Assembly (NCBI GenBank): GCA_030824515.1
Contig: JAVBXN010000012.1
Location: 1-64,000 of the forward strand
DNA length: 64,000 bases
Direction of reading: 5' to 3'
Origin: Pelobacter sp.
Lineage (GTDB): Bacteria; Desulfobacterota; Desulfuromonadia; Geobacterales; Pseudopelobacteraceae
Part shown: piece after piece, positions 33,295-42,428 of the stretch
Layout: each line of letters opens with the position of its first letter
Position numbering within the stretch: position 1 is the stretch's first letter
Position numbers and translations under genes: made by a program
Notes under the pieces: generated by a model
Seen by the model: the letters and a program-made list of their open reading frames with translations, nothing else
Databases searched by the model: none
What the model was told of the DNA's origin: nothing

Positions 33295-35358
33295 TTAGAC
33301 GAAAAAAGACTGTGGTTCCCTCTTGAACGCCACGTATTGACCGATCAGTCCGCTTCCCGGCACCACATGGCGGTGGCGCTCGCTCCACTGCCCTGGTTTA
33401 TTACCTTCCCCGGGTTTCCAGTCAAGCAATACTTCCCAATCGAACAGGTCGCAACGCTGAAATTCAATACGTTGCTTTTCTGGATCCTCACTTAACACAT
33501 CCACTTGGTATGTCTTACGGCCAGCCGCGTCATAGCCAATGTTTTCTGCCATGGCCATAAAGATTGCCTCGTCGTCAGAGGCTGGTATTTTTATCTGGCG
33601 CTTTTCCAAAATCACCACCGAAGATTTTACACCCGCACCGTAGTGAGAAAAGGCAAACTGCGGCAGACTCACAACGGCCTGCACTTTGAATCGCTCTAAT
33701 AACCAGTCGCGAACAGGTTGCAAACTGGAATTGGTCAAAAGCCCGTCGGGCAAAACTACGGTTGCCTGACCGCCAGGTTTCAGAAGCTGCCAGATTCGTT
33801 CACAATAGATGATTTCGGTCTTGACGCTGGCGCGCTGTTTGATTGACTTCTTCCCCGCCTTGGAGTCAGCGGTTGTATCTTCGGGATCTTCTTCGTCCTT
33901 GCCGCCTTTGCCGATAAATCGGGAGAGTTCATATGTTTTAAGGTAGCTATGCAATTCTTCTTTTACTACGGCACCAAAGGGCGGATTGGTGGTGATTTTG
34001 TCAAACCCCTTGGCTTCGTCTCGCTTACCAGTGGTTGTGTCGATGCCGATGATCTTGGAAAAGGTGGCGTTTTTTTGACCGATGGTCACCAACGGTTCAA
34101 GTGCGTCGTTGCCGATGACGTTGGTGTGACCATCGTCATGCACGATCATGTTCATCTTAGCCACGCGGGCGATCTCTTCGTTGATCTCGATGCCAAACAG
34201 CCGCTTTTCCGCAAAACTGTGCCAGTGATCAAAGTGCTCTGCGCTCCCCTCTTTGTGGAACTCACCCGCCGAGCGGCGCACATGGTCAAGCGCATGCAAC
34301 AGAAAACCGCCGGAACCGCACGCAGGGTCCATCACGGTGTCGTCGGCCTGGATATCGAGCATCTGGATGGCAAAGGCAATGATGTTGCGCGGCGTAAAGT
34401 ACTGGCCGAAATCCCCCTTGAAAAAACCATCCATGAACTGCTCGAAGGCCACCCCCTTGGTGTCCAGATCGGTGGCAGTGAGGTTGATGCTTTCCAAGTG
34501 CAATACCACGTTTTTAATCGTGATATCGTCAATCTTGATTGTTTCGGTAAATACATCCGGCTCACGGGCGCGCTCGGCTTCATATAGGGCACGGATTCGA
34601 ACAGCCAGCCGCTCGGGCGTTTCGTTTGTCTTGATCTGGAAGGAGTAGGGCTCGCCCTTTTTACGTGGCGCTTTTTCGTCGCGAGTCTTAACGAAGATGA
34701 GCTTGCATAGCTCTCCAAAGGCAGTTGGTGGCGACAGTCTCCCGCCACCCCACAAGGTCTGATGACACTTGCGAATGGTCTTGATTAAGTCGTCACGAGT
34801 GACAGCGGATATATCAGGCTTTGGAAACGCATTCTTGTAGTATTTGAAGTCTTCTGGCTTGCCGTATTGCATTGGTAAATCGGCAATGATGTTCGCCTCA
34901 CGCTCAAGAGCACCAAACTTGTCAGTGCAATCATAGAAAGCACGGGTCTGACCGGCGATGACACCAATATATTCAGCCCTGAATTTATGTGCGTGGCCAT
35001 TGCCAAAAGCCTGCTCAATAGCCTGTTTAAATTCGGCATCAGACACGCCGTCACGTTTGCATTCAATTACGGCAAAAGGTTTGGTCCGGGCAGCGTCCCG
35101 GAAAATCACCAAATCTGCCCGATCATGTGGCGTGCGGTCAGGCACCGTAACTTCAACACCAATGCATTCCGGTTTGTATCCGTAACGATAGATCAACTCA
35201 GCATAGTAGGCGGCACGGACCTTCTCTTCCGGGTCGCTCCACTTTTCGGCAACATTGACGGCGGCATAGCGCATCTTTTCAGTCTTGCCAGATTGAATCA
35301 GCTGAAGATGACCGTCGTCAATAGCTTGCTGATAAAAGCTCTTGGTGATTTCAGACAT
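33295..35358 (-). CDS. Fused HSDR_N nuclease and N6-adenine methyltransferase (687 aa)
   Basis: Residues about 1-150 form an HSDR_N-like PD-(D/E)xK nuclease: D82 in RADLVIF and E99-C-K101 in AVIECKRDG. The rest is an HsdM-type methyltransferase with motif I DPACGSGGFL and motif IV TNPPFG. HsdM proteins are usually near 500 residues and lack the nuclease part. No HsdR helicase is encoded nearby, so cleavage probably comes from this polypeptide with HsdS, as in type IIG/IIB-like systems. Start ATG at 35358. It is the first gene of the hsdM-hsdS-DGQHR-hrgA-cinA run. Confidence 0.85.
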   Translation of the reverse strand: MSEITKSFYQQAIDDGHLQLIQSGKTEKMRYAAVNVAEKWSDPEEKVRAAYYAELIYRYGYKPECIGVEVTVPDRTPHDRADLVIFRDAARTKPFAVIECKRDGVSDAEFKQAIEQAFGNGHAHKFRAEYIGVIAGQTRAFYDCTDKFGALEREANIIADLPMQYGKPEDFKYYKNAFPKPDISAVTRDDLIKTIRKCHQTLWGGGRLSPPTAFGELCKLIFVKTRDEKAPRKKGEPYSFQIKTNETPERLAVRIRALYEAERAREPDVFTETIKIDDITIKNVVLHLESINLTATDLDTKGVAFEQFMDGFFKGDFGQYFTPRNIIAFAIQMLDIQADDTVMDPACGSGGFLLHALDHVRRSAGEFHKEGSAEHFDHWHSFAEKRLFGIEINEEIARVAKMNMIVHDDGHTNVIGNDALEPLVTIGQKNATFSKIIGIDTTTGKRDEAKGFDKITTNPPFGAVVKEELHSYLKTYELSRFIGKGGKDEEDPEDTTADSKAGKKSIKQRASVKTEIIYCERIWQLLKPGGQATVVLPDGLLTNSSLQPVRDWLLERFKVQAVVSLPQFAFSHYGAGVKSSVVILEKRQIKIPASDDEAIFMAMAENIGYDAAGRKTYQVDVLSEDPEKQRIEFQRCDLFDWEVLLDWKPGEGNKPGQWSERHRHVVPGSGLIGQYVAFKREPQSFFV

Positions 35359-35897
35359 TGGAACTCCTATATTTTTGTTAGTTAGTTTGGGACTGTGCTT
35401 GGCTGCTGGAATGGCTGAGTTACGGAATGAATGGCCACCGTTAAAATTAGGCAGATGGCCACAATTGGTTGTTTTTTAACACACCCATGCTTAAAAAGCT
35501 ATTGATAGCATTGAATTATCAGAGGAAGCGTTTAGTGATTACCTCTTTACTCCACAGTATTGGTATTACGGGATTGCGGCACTTTTCCTCTGCGTCGCAG
35601 GTGGGGTATCGTAGACGCTGTGGGAAAGCGCCGCATTGTTACCGTCGGCATTACGGAGAAGCGCAGCCGGAGCCGTTATGACCAAATGACTTTGTATTTT
35701 TATTGCTGTGGTAATTATAGTTATATTGAGAGTTGGGCAACAGCTCTTACAGGATGAAAATCCTGTTTCTACGCCGTAGTAATACGGTGCCCTGATGCCG
35801 GACGAACAACACTTTATTTCAACGTCCTATGGATGCCCCGGCTCAGAAAAAATGTATGAAAATGCCCACTGGCTAACGTCAGTGGGCATTTTCATGT
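35359..35897. other. Intergenic region inside the island
   Basis: No gene was found in this stretch between the modification gene and the 170-aa gene. It should contain the promoter for the defence operon; no clear -35/-10 pair stands out. It ends in a strong hairpin at 35856-35895. Confidence 0.5.
35856..35895. terminator. Bidirectional terminator
   Basis: ATGAAAATGCCCACTG and its exact complement form a 16-bp stem with an 8-base loop. The A/T ends supply a T tract in both directions. It ends the 170-aa gene just to its right. Confidence 0.8.
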
Positions 35898-36410
35898 TTA
35901 TTGATACGATTTATGCTCCAGACTTTCAAGGAAAACGCGTCTCAGGTAGCTATAGCTCAGTTTCTGCCGATGGTATTTTTTCAGATAGTATGCTATGTCA
36001 CGCCACGACTTTCCCTCTGATCTCAACTGCTGGATAAGCGGGAGATATCGTTTTTCTATCTTCGTTTTTGTTGGTGAACCTTTTACCTGCTTCCGACTGT
36101 CAATCCTAGCGTTGCGAATGTCTGCTACACGGGAAGCATCACGCTCTGTCAGTAATTGGTGATTGCTGGCTGCGCGCTCAAGGCGTCGCAGTTGGGCAAC
36201 CGCCTGGAGAAAAGTTGCATAGGTGAATTCTGGTTTTTTGCCATCATGGCGTTCAAGGCTTCGCGTGCGCATGATTGCAGTATGTTGGTGGTGCGCTTCG
36301 ATTTGCATCAATCTTGGCAGCTTCGCATAATACCGGCATAATGCCCCGTATTCGTGGCGTGGTATTGCCGGTATCAGGCTGGCGATATATTTCAGGTCAT
36401 ATTGTTGCAT
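35898..36410 (-). CDS. Putative DNA-binding protein of the island (170 aa)
   Basis: The start at 36410 follows GAGGTGC; the frame extends to 36461 without support. The C-terminal part (YLPLIQQLRSEGKSWRDIAYYLKKYHRQKLSYSYLRRVF) reads as a helix-turn-helix of the kind seen in recombinase-associated and plasmid proteins. The middle part is basic and rich in arginine. It is divergent from the recombinase at 36844 and may regulate or assist it. No firm family. Confidence 0.6.
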   Translation of the reverse strand: MQQYDLKYIASLIPAIPRHEYGALCRYYAKLPRLMQIEAHHQHTAIMRTRSLERHDGKKPEFTYATFLQAVAQLRRLERAASNHQLLTERDASRVADIRNARIDSRKQVKGSPTKTKIEKRYLPLIQQLRSEGKSWRDIAYYLKKYHRQKLSYSYLRRVFLESLEHKSYQ

Positions 36411-36843
36411 GTTGCACCTCTGTGACGGGTAGTGTTTGTTATGTCCGTGTATTACAAACACTGCAAGAATCCGGCATGAGATAACAACGCTGCAACAACA
36501 CTGCGGTTTTAGATGCCGTTTAGCTGATAGCTAAACGGCATCTTCTGTTTCTGACGGTCGATTTATCTTTACAGCGGCATCCTGCGTGATACGCAACAAT
36601 CATAAAAATTGCGAGTGGCACGCAGCTTAAACAACTGCCACCGGCACCACCTGTCCCTTGGGGCCGTTACCGTTGCATCGGAACATTGTTAGGGACAACC
36701 TGTAATCGTCTACAGTGGTTTGCCGCGTGTCCAGCTCGGACCGCAGACGAAGAGCAACGCGGGCTCTTAAAAAACGTGGTGGATTTAACAACACGGCTGC
36801 CGCGCCAATAGCGGCATTGGGCTACGGCCCAAACGGGATAAAT
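36411..36843. other. Divergent intergenic region with a 15-bp-stem hairpin
   Basis: It contains a perfect hairpin at 36511-36543 and no convincing gene. The open frame of the recombinase runs back to 36715, but with no ribosome site there. Confidence 0.5.
36511..36543. terminator. Perfect 15-bp-stem hairpin
   Basis: AGATGCCGTTTAGCT, loop GAT, then the exact complement, followed by TCTGTTTCT. It could terminate or attenuate transcription toward the recombinase gene. Confidence 0.6.
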
Positions 36844-37812
36844 ATGAGAGGTTCAACGGTATTTCAGGTACAACAGCTCTGGCAAACATCTGGAATAAAT
36901 CAGATAGGCATCTCAAAGCATAGTGCCAAGAACAATCGCAGAGAAATGTTGGCGGTGTCGGGTGATTCGGCGACAGCGCAGAATATCGCAAAGGGGCTAG
37001 GAATTCATTCATACTCAACGGCAGACGCGTATCGTGATGTCTGGATTTCGGTATTGAATTACGCCAAAATGGAGCATGGCGTAAGATCAATAGATAAATT
37101 AACTGGAGAGATCGTTGCTGGTTACCTGAACACAGTTGTCTGCTCCGGTGTGAAGTATGCCACTTTCCAACAATACGCCGCCGCAACCGAGAAACTGGCT
37201 ACAGCGCTAAATTGGTACACGGCTAAAAACGACACTAAAGGGCAGTATGATTTCAGCAATGCAATCAGCGATGTAAGGAAAACTGCCCAAGTAGAGCTAG
37301 ATCGGTTCACAGGATCGAGGGCATACAATGCCCCTCTAACGGTTATAGAAGCAATCAGTAATCCTGATTATATTTTAGCGGCAGTGCTGCAACATACCGG
37401 GGGAGCTAGGATATCGGAAGTTGCACTGATACGACCGGAACAGTTAAGGGGGCTTAATGTTGATGAGATAACCGGGACTGTTAAAGGGTACTTTGAAGCT
37501 CAGGGCAAGGCGGGTAAGGTCACGCTCCATCATACTGATGCCGAAACATATCGGCTGCTTGAAAAGCGAATTTCCGAAGTTGGATTGTTCAAGGTTGATA
37601 AAAATAAGTACCGCGCCGCCATCAAAGAGGCATGCGCGGCAACTGGCAATACATATCAGGGTTCGGGTTCGCATGGATTCAGATGGTGCTTTGCTTCCGA
37701 ACGTTTCAATCAGTGTATGGCATCCGGAATGACATATGAAGAGTCTCTTGCACGGGTATCATTGGAAATGTCACACGAAAGGGTGTCTATTACGGAGCAT
37801 TATCGTCGGTGA
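36844..37812 (+). CDS. Second tyrosine recombinase (322 aa)
   Basis: The catalytic set of the tyrosine recombinase family is visible: Arg in GGARISEVAL, HxxR in SHGFRW, a late His in EMSHERVSI, and Tyr in TEHYRR close to the C-terminus. The N-terminal part resembles a SAM-like core-binding domain (SYSTADAYRDVWISVLNYAKMEHG). ATG 36844 is chosen with a weak GGGATAA site. It is unlike the P4-type integrase at 40981 and is the only island gene on the plus strand. Its end overlaps the convergent gene at 37790 by 23 bases. Confidence 0.8.
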   Translation: MRGSTVFQVQQLWQTSGINQIGISKHSAKNNRREMLAVSGDSATAQNIAKGLGIHSYSTADAYRDVWISVLNYAKMEHGVRSIDKLTGEIVAGYLNTVVCSGVKYATFQQYAAATEKLATALNWYTAKNDTKGQYDFSNAISDVRKTAQVELDRFTGSRAYNAPLTVIEAISNPDYILAAVLQHTGGARISEVALIRPEQLRGLNVDEITGTVKGYFEAQGKAGKVTLHHTDAETYRLLEKRISEVGLFKVDKNKYRAAIKEACAATGNTYQGSGSHGFRWCFASERFNQCMASGMTYEESLARVSLEMSHERVSITEHYRR

Positions 37813-38203
37813 GGCCGGAGTTCTTGACCGACCAGGCGGCGGTTTTTTTGACCATTGTCACAAGGGCGTCAATATTGACGTCTGAATAGGCCGGGTCGCC
37901 GAGCTTAGTTAGCGATTCGTCGATGACTGCAAGTGCCCAGACATCGAATATTTTAAGATATTGCAGCGAGCCGCCTGAATAGAGGAGATGCAACTTAACG
38001 CCATTATCATATTCATTGACCAAGACCTGTTTTAGTCTGGTTGTGGCGCCGGGATCATTCAGCCAATTATTTATAAGATCACGATAAATACTTAACGCGG
38101 TGTTTCGTCCGGCAATCGTTGCTAATGCAAGGGTCTTGAAGATCATTTTCCCGTATCCGGACTGCTGCCCCTGCCAGTTAATCAAGTTTACAATATCATT
38201 CAT
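37790..38203 (-). CDS. Small island protein A1, paralogue of the gene at 38392 (137 aa)
   Basis: AGGAG precedes the ATG at 38203. The C-terminal half FDVWALAVIDESLTKLGDPAYSDVNIDALV...KKTAAWSV is nearly identical to the protein at 38392-38769, whereas the N-terminal halves are diverged (INWQGQQSG against IDWQRQHPK). No known domain; likely soluble and helical. It is part of a duplicated two-gene module. Confidence 0.7.
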   Translation of the reverse strand: MNDIVNLINWQGQQSGYGKMIFKTLALATIAGRNTALSIYRDLINNWLNDPGATTRLKQVLVNEYDNGVKLHLLYSGGSLQYLKIFDVWALAVIDESLTKLGDPAYSDVNIDALVTMVKKTAAWSVKNSGLTDDNAP

Positions 38204-38287
38204 GATTTTCTCCTTAAAAGTAACGAGGTATGTGTCAATATTGATATAAGTAAGCAGCGGCAGGCCCATCCTGCCGCCGCCATGCTC

Positions 38288-38374
38288 CTACAGGTCAGTG
38301 GCATCGGGGTTGATGGCAGCTTTCTTGCTGAGTTCCGCTACCTCGGTCTCGTGCTGCTGTGCCGGAGTCTCTGA
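38288..38374 (-). pseudogene. Truncated 3' end of a second copy of gene B (38849)
   Basis: In frame the fragment reads ETPAQQHETEVAELSKKAAINPDATDL and stops at 38288. The intact gene B ends INQQHDTEVAELYRKAGVRPDTYNL. The fragment lies between A1 and A2 exactly where a second B gene would be in a tandem B-A duplication. Confidence 0.7.
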
Positions 38375-38391
38375 GGATTTACGATGAGTCT

Positions 38392-38769
38392 TTACACTCT
38401 ACTGACCGACCAGGCGGCTGTTTTTCTGGCCATTGCCACAAGGTCGCTCATATTAACGTCTGAATAGGCCGGGTCGCCGAGTTTATTTAGCGATTCATCA
38501 ATGACAGCCAAGGCCCAAACATCAAAAATAACTAAGAAGCGTGCGCCCTTCAGACACACCTTCTTAGTGATTTTGCCATATGCTGAGACCAGGGTATGAC
38601 GCAGCTCACGTGTGTTGCTATCGTTGTCCCGCCAGTTTTCAAGCAGAATTATTCCTATCTCCAAGGCAGTGGATCGCCCAGCATTCGCCATTGAAAGTGT
38701 ATTCCGGCTCATGCTTTCCTGCACTTTAGGATGCTGCCTCTGCCAGTCTATCAACTCTAAGGTTGTCAT
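38392..38769 (-). CDS. Small island protein A2, paralogue of the gene at 37790 (125 aa)
   Basis: GGAGGAG precedes the ATG at 38769. It shares FDVWALAVIDESLNKLGDPAYSDVN..LV.MARKTAAWSV with A1. The ending SVSRV is shorter. It follows gene B (38849) directly, and the pair B-A2 appears to be the complete copy of the duplicated module. Function unknown. Confidence 0.7.
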   Translation of the reverse strand: MTTLELIDWQRQHPKVQESMSRNTLSMANAGRSTALEIGIILLENWRDNDSNTRELRHTLVSAYGKITKKVCLKGARFLVIFDVWALAVIDESLNKLGDPAYSDVNMSDLVAMARKTAAWSVSRV

Positions 38770-38848
38770 TGTCTCCTCCGTGATATGTCGCGCATTCGCT
38801 CTAGAGTTAAAATGTCGGCGGCAGCCCCATGCTGTCGCCGACAACCTG

Positions 38849-39364
38849 CTACAGGTTATAGGTATCGGGTCTGACGCCCGCTTTCCTGTAAAGTTCCGCT
38901 ACTTCAGTATCGTGCTGCTGGTTTATGGTTGCGATGGCGTCAGACTTCTGCTTTTCCAGCTTCCGAATGGCTACCTCGGTGCGCCCGCTGTTGATATGCC
39001 TGTTGACAGCTTCTTCTGCCAGGTCAGGTGCCATATAAGTCCAGTCGATCGCATCTTCAAGGCTTGAAGTTGATGAATTGGCAAGCTGGTGGTTCCCAAG
39101 CGAACTGAGCAGATCTCTTCCGTTGTCCCAGTCGCGGTATGCGAAGTATTCGCCGTTATGAGGGCCAGTTACTCTGGCAGACTGGCCGTCGATTGTCGTC
39201 GTATAGCTTAGATAATGCATGCCATTATGGTGAGAGGCACGGACCGTCCACATGCGCCCGTGAGCATCTGTATACGCGCCGCCCATTTTCGCCACTTCCG
39301 CGTCTATCGCCTGCGCCTCCGCAGACTCTTTGTTGTCAATGACTACCGTCTTGTTTGATGACAT
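38849..39364 (-). CDS. Small island protein B (171 aa)
   Basis: AAGGAGG precedes the ATG at 39364, so the upstream part of the frame (to 39529) is not used. The protein is hydrophilic, with a central region rich in Tyr, Trp and Gly (MHYLSYTTTIDG...EYFAYRDWDNG) and a C-terminal coiled coil (AIRKLEKQKSDAIATINQQHDTEVAELY). No family was recognised. A truncated second copy of its C-terminus is at 38288. Confidence 0.65.
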   Translation of the reverse strand: MSSNKTVVIDNKESAEAQAIDAEVAKMGGAYTDAHGRMWTVRASHHNGMHYLSYTTTIDGQSARVTGPHNGEYFAYRDWDNGRDLLSSLGNHQLANSSTSSLEDAIDWTYMAPDLAEEAVNRHINSGRTEVAIRKLEKQKSDAIATINQQHDTEVAELYRKAGVRPDTYNL

Positions 39365-39548
39365 ACGAATCCTCCTTGGCTGTCGCCAGTAATTGTTGGC
39401 ACCATTTCTGCGCCAGTGGCAGCACTGTACCCGCCTCCCAAAAGGCCCTTTCCGGGGGCTGGCATGGCTAGAATGTAGATATTGTCTTCGCATAGTGAAA
39501 TGATTCTGGCCAAATAAGGCCCAAATCACATCACATAGGGAAATAATC

Positions 39549-40022
39549 TTATGATGTGTCGGGATTTATTTCCCCGGATGGTGTGATGCATTTCCCTCGG
39601 TAGAGTCGTGGTGTGTTTTTCCTTGGTTTCGGTATGAAACTCTTCCAGCTCGACGCAACGAACTCTTTTGTGCCATAACTGCGCCACCTGTTTGACAAGG
39701 TGAACTCGTTTGGCGCTTTTATTTCGCCATAGCAACCACCCTTGCTCACGGGGTCTAAAAAACCATATTTAACAAGTTGCTCTATAGCTTTTGCGAACGT
39801 GGAAGTAGGGAAGCCAAGGCGTTTGGCTTCGCTGTATGGGAAGCTGAATGGAGTTGTATATTTTCTAGGGTCGGCAGGTGAAAGTTTGACCTTGCCGAGA
39901 AAATACGGTAGAGCAGCGCGGGAGTAGTGGCAAAGCTCGATAAATGCCGCTGAGATAAGCAGCTCCCATGTGATAGCTACAAATGCTTTTAACGGCGGAG
40001 TTTTTTGTCGGCGGCGGGTCAT
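39549..40022 (-). CDS. Winged-helix-like island protein (157 aa)
   Basis: Its ATG overlaps the stop of the AlpA-like gene (ATGA). The middle part (FSFPYSEAKRLGFPTSTFAKAIEQLVKYGFLDPVSKGG) reads like a winged helix: a helix, a turn with S/T, then a recognition helix and wing. Short proteins of this kind accompany AlpA in P4-like integrated elements and may act in element replication or control. The C-terminus is basic. Assignment is by pattern and context only. Confidence 0.6.
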   Translation of the reverse strand: MTRRRQKTPPLKAFVAITWELLISAAFIELCHYSRAALPYFLGKVKLSPADPRKYTTPFSFPYSEAKRLGFPTSTFAKAIEQLVKYGFLDPVSKGGCYGEIKAPNEFTLSNRWRSYGTKEFVASSWKSFIPKPRKNTPRLYRGKCITPSGEINPDTS

Positions 40023-40240
40023 TCCGGCACCCGCTCAAACAAGGCCCGAATATCGGACGCGTACCACACGGTGGTACGTGGGCCAAGATGCGTGGGTTTC
40101 GGAAATCGTCCAGTTCGGACTCCTTCCCACCAGGTACTTTTGCTTACGGGGATTACTGCGGGAATTGGCGGGTTGGCTTTGGGGTTGCCGATAATCATCG
40201 ATAACCGGACAAAACCTGTTTCGGGGAAAGTATGTTTCAA
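40019..40240 (-). CDS. AlpA-like excisionase/regulator (73 aa)
   Basis: It is small and MerR-like: FVRLSMIIGNP...IPAVIPVSKSTWWEGVRTGRFPKPTHLGPRTTVWYASDIRALF. The sequence VSKSTWWEGVRTGRFPKP..LG.R...W...DI is the standard AlpA/excisionase helix-turn-helix with its wing. Such proteins activate the integrase or direct excision. It is followed with overlap by the winged-helix gene. Confidence 0.85.
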   Translation of the reverse strand: MKHTFPETGFVRLSMIIGNPKANPPIPAVIPVSKSTWWEGVRTGRFPKPTHLGPRTTVWYASDIRALFERVPE

Positions 40241-40313
40241 GCGAGTCCACCTCCTTGCTGTGATGTGAAGATCATAGCAAGGAGGTGGAGTGGTTAGGGG
40301 CTATCCATTTAGC

Positions 40314-40988
40314 TCAATAAATATCTTGACAATCCTTTAAATATATTTGTTCAAACGTCGTCCGAATAAGGCGTATCAAGTCGAGCTCATTTCTACAGTT
40401 TGCAATAATTGATATATCTATTTTTGAAGTTGCGACTCGATGTATGTAAGTTTTAGAATTACTCAAGTCTAAATCAATAAGTATTTTCCTGGCATTATAT
40501 TCTGCAAGCTCTCTATTATAAGTCGATTTACGCTCAAGTTCATAGATTAGTTTTGCAATCATAAACTCAAAGTTCTTAAGTACGAACTGAACCTCATTGT
40601 GTGGGAATACATACGATAGATGAGGACGGAAGTATCCCCCTTTTCTTAGAGTCAATGCCTTTTTAAGATTCGATAAGCTTAGGCCGTTATTTTTGGCGAC
40701 TTGCTCTTTTGTATCAGTTCGATTTAGAAAAATATCACCACTTTCAATCCGACGCTCATACTCCTTAATGGCCTCTATCATTCTCCAGAATGTCTCATGA
40801 GACGGGCCAAGGGATTTGGGCCCTCGCCGGGATGGTGTCTCATCCAGTACTTGTTCAAGCAATGATGAAAGAAGAGTTCTGACCTCAACAGGTTGGTCAA
40901 TGAGATTCCCACTGTGTACAGATTTAAGCAAAGCCTCTTTATCAATGCCCGTGATATTTGGTACTGTTACCTTTATGGTTTTACTCAT
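40314..40988 (-). CDS. Hypothetical island protein (224 aa)
   Basis: It overlaps the integrase gene by 8 bases. There is no membrane segment. The sequence SRRGPKSLGPSHETFWRMIEAIKEYERRI then VAKNNGLSLSNLKKAL resembles a DNA-binding helix-turn-helix region. The C-terminal half is helical and charged, without a known domain. The AT content is higher than in the core genes. Function unknown. Confidence 0.55.
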   Translation of the reverse strand: MSKTIKVTVPNITGIDKEALLKSVHSGNLIDQPVEVRTLLSSLLEQVLDETPSRRGPKSLGPSHETFWRMIEAIKEYERRIESGDIFLNRTDTKEQVAKNNGLSLSNLKKALTLRKGGYFRPHLSYVFPHNEVQFVLKNFEFMIAKLIYELERKSTYNRELAEYNARKILIDLDLSNSKTYIHRVATSKIDISIIANCRNELDLIRLIRTTFEQIYLKDCQDIY

Positions 40989-42252
40989 CGGAATGGCCGT
41001 TCCCAGGCAACGTGAAGGGTTTACCTGCTTTCAGAGAATCAAGATAATCAGCCCAAAGCTGCATCATTTTCTTACGCTCAACGAGATGAGCTGTCCGGTT
41101 GTATGCTCTGCCGTTAGGGTCTTTGACTGCATGTGCAAGTTGATGCTCTATGAAGTCAGGGCGTATCTGCAATACTTCATCAAGAATAGTTCGTGCCATC
41201 GCCCGAAATCCGTGACCGGTGATCTCTGACTTTTCAAACCCCATTCGACGCAAACCAGCATTGACAGCATTTTCTGACATACAGCGCAGCGGTGAACGGT
41301 GGCATGGAAAAACGTATTTACTATGGCCCGTTAACGGCTTCAATTCATACAGTACCTGAAGAGCCTGTTTTGATAATGGTACGAGATGGGCAACCTTCAT
41401 TTTCATTTTTTCAGCCGGAATATTCCACTCGGCGGAATCAAAATCAAACTCTAACCATTCAGCAGCGCGTAGTTCTCCAGGGCGAACAAACAACAGTGGA
41501 GCAAGCTGTAAGGCGCATTTGACCACGAAAGAGCCTGTAAAGTCGTCAATCGCTCTCAGAAGCGGAGTAACTGCTTTCGGATCTGTAGGCGCGGCATGAT
41601 GTCCATTCTTGACTGGAGGCAATGCACCTTTCAGGTCGGCAACAGGGTCTCGGTCAGCACGTCCGGTGGCTACAGCATATCGGAAAATGGAACTACATTC
41701 AAAGCGTACCCTATGCGCCGTATCCAGAATACCGCGAGATTCAAGGCGGCGTAATACCGCCAGAACATCTGGTGACGTGATCTCTTTAATAGGCCGCTTG
41801 CCTATCCATGGAAAGACATTCTTTTCAAGCCGTTCAAGTTTATGCTGCGCATGGCTGGCAACCCAGGTATGGGAAAATTTACTGTGCCATTCTCGGGCAA
41901 TAACCTCAAAAGTGTTTAAATCTTGTTCACCCTGTGCGGCCTTCTGTGCTTTCTTCATTTCGCCGGGGTCTACACCATTCGCCAGCAACTTCTTCGCATC
42001 CTCACGTCGCTGCCGAGCATCAGCAAGAGTGATTGCGGGGTAAGTGCCGAAAGACAATTTCTTCTCTTTACCATTGAAATGATACTTGAAGCGCCATAAT
42101 TTTGATGCAGGTAACGGTTTACCATCTGACGAATATTTTTGTTGTGAGATGAGAAGGAAAAGCCCGCCTCCGTCGAATAGTTTTGTTTCCTTTTCTGTTG
42201 GTTTTGTTTTTTCAATCTTCATGTCGGAGAGAGGTATTATCAGCTTTGCCAT
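40981..42252 (-). CDS. P4-type tyrosine integrase of the island (423 aa)
   Basis: AGGAGG precedes the ATG at 42252. It has an N-terminal DUF4102 arm-binding domain (LFDGGGLFLLISQ...WRFKYHFNGKEKKLSFGTYPAITLADAR), a core-binding domain, and a catalytic domain with Arg in RPGELRAAEW, HGFRAMART, His in HQLAHAV and Tyr in RAYNR. It lies 180 bases from the tRNA-Leu gene and drives integration at its 3' end. Confidence 0.92.
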   Translation of the reverse strand: MAKLIIPLSDMKIEKTKPTEKETKLFDGGGLFLLISQQKYSSDGKPLPASKLWRFKYHFNGKEKKLSFGTYPAITLADARQRREDAKKLLANGVDPGEMKKAQKAAQGEQDLNTFEVIAREWHSKFSHTWVASHAQHKLERLEKNVFPWIGKRPIKEITSPDVLAVLRRLESRGILDTAHRVRFECSSIFRYAVATGRADRDPVADLKGALPPVKNGHHAAPTDPKAVTPLLRAIDDFTGSFVVKCALQLAPLLFVRPGELRAAEWLEFDFDSAEWNIPAEKMKMKVAHLVPLSKQALQVLYELKPLTGHSKYVFPCHRSPLRCMSENAVNAGLRRMGFEKSEITGHGFRAMARTILDEVLQIRPDFIEHQLAHAVKDPNGRAYNRTAHLVERKKMMQLWADYLDSLKAGKPFTLPGNGHSDE

Positions 42253-42375
42253 GATCAGTCCTCCTGTTTCGGGGCCTCTATTTTGCAATCGGGGCCTTTC
42301 ACTACAATAACGGCCCCCATAACCCTTGGATTCAGCCATACCAGAATGGACTACAAAAAACAATAGGTAATAAAA

Positions 42376-42398
42376 AACCCCCTATTTTCAAGGGGGTT
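42376..42398 (-). terminator. Island-borne terminator now serving tRNA-Leu
   Basis: On the minus strand AACCCCCT, a 7-base loop, AGGGGGTT and TTTTATT. It lies on the island side of the att repeat, so it replaces the native terminator displaced to 27652. Confidence 0.8.
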
Positions 42399-42428
42399 AG
42401 AGACTTCACTGGATTGTATTGGATTAGT

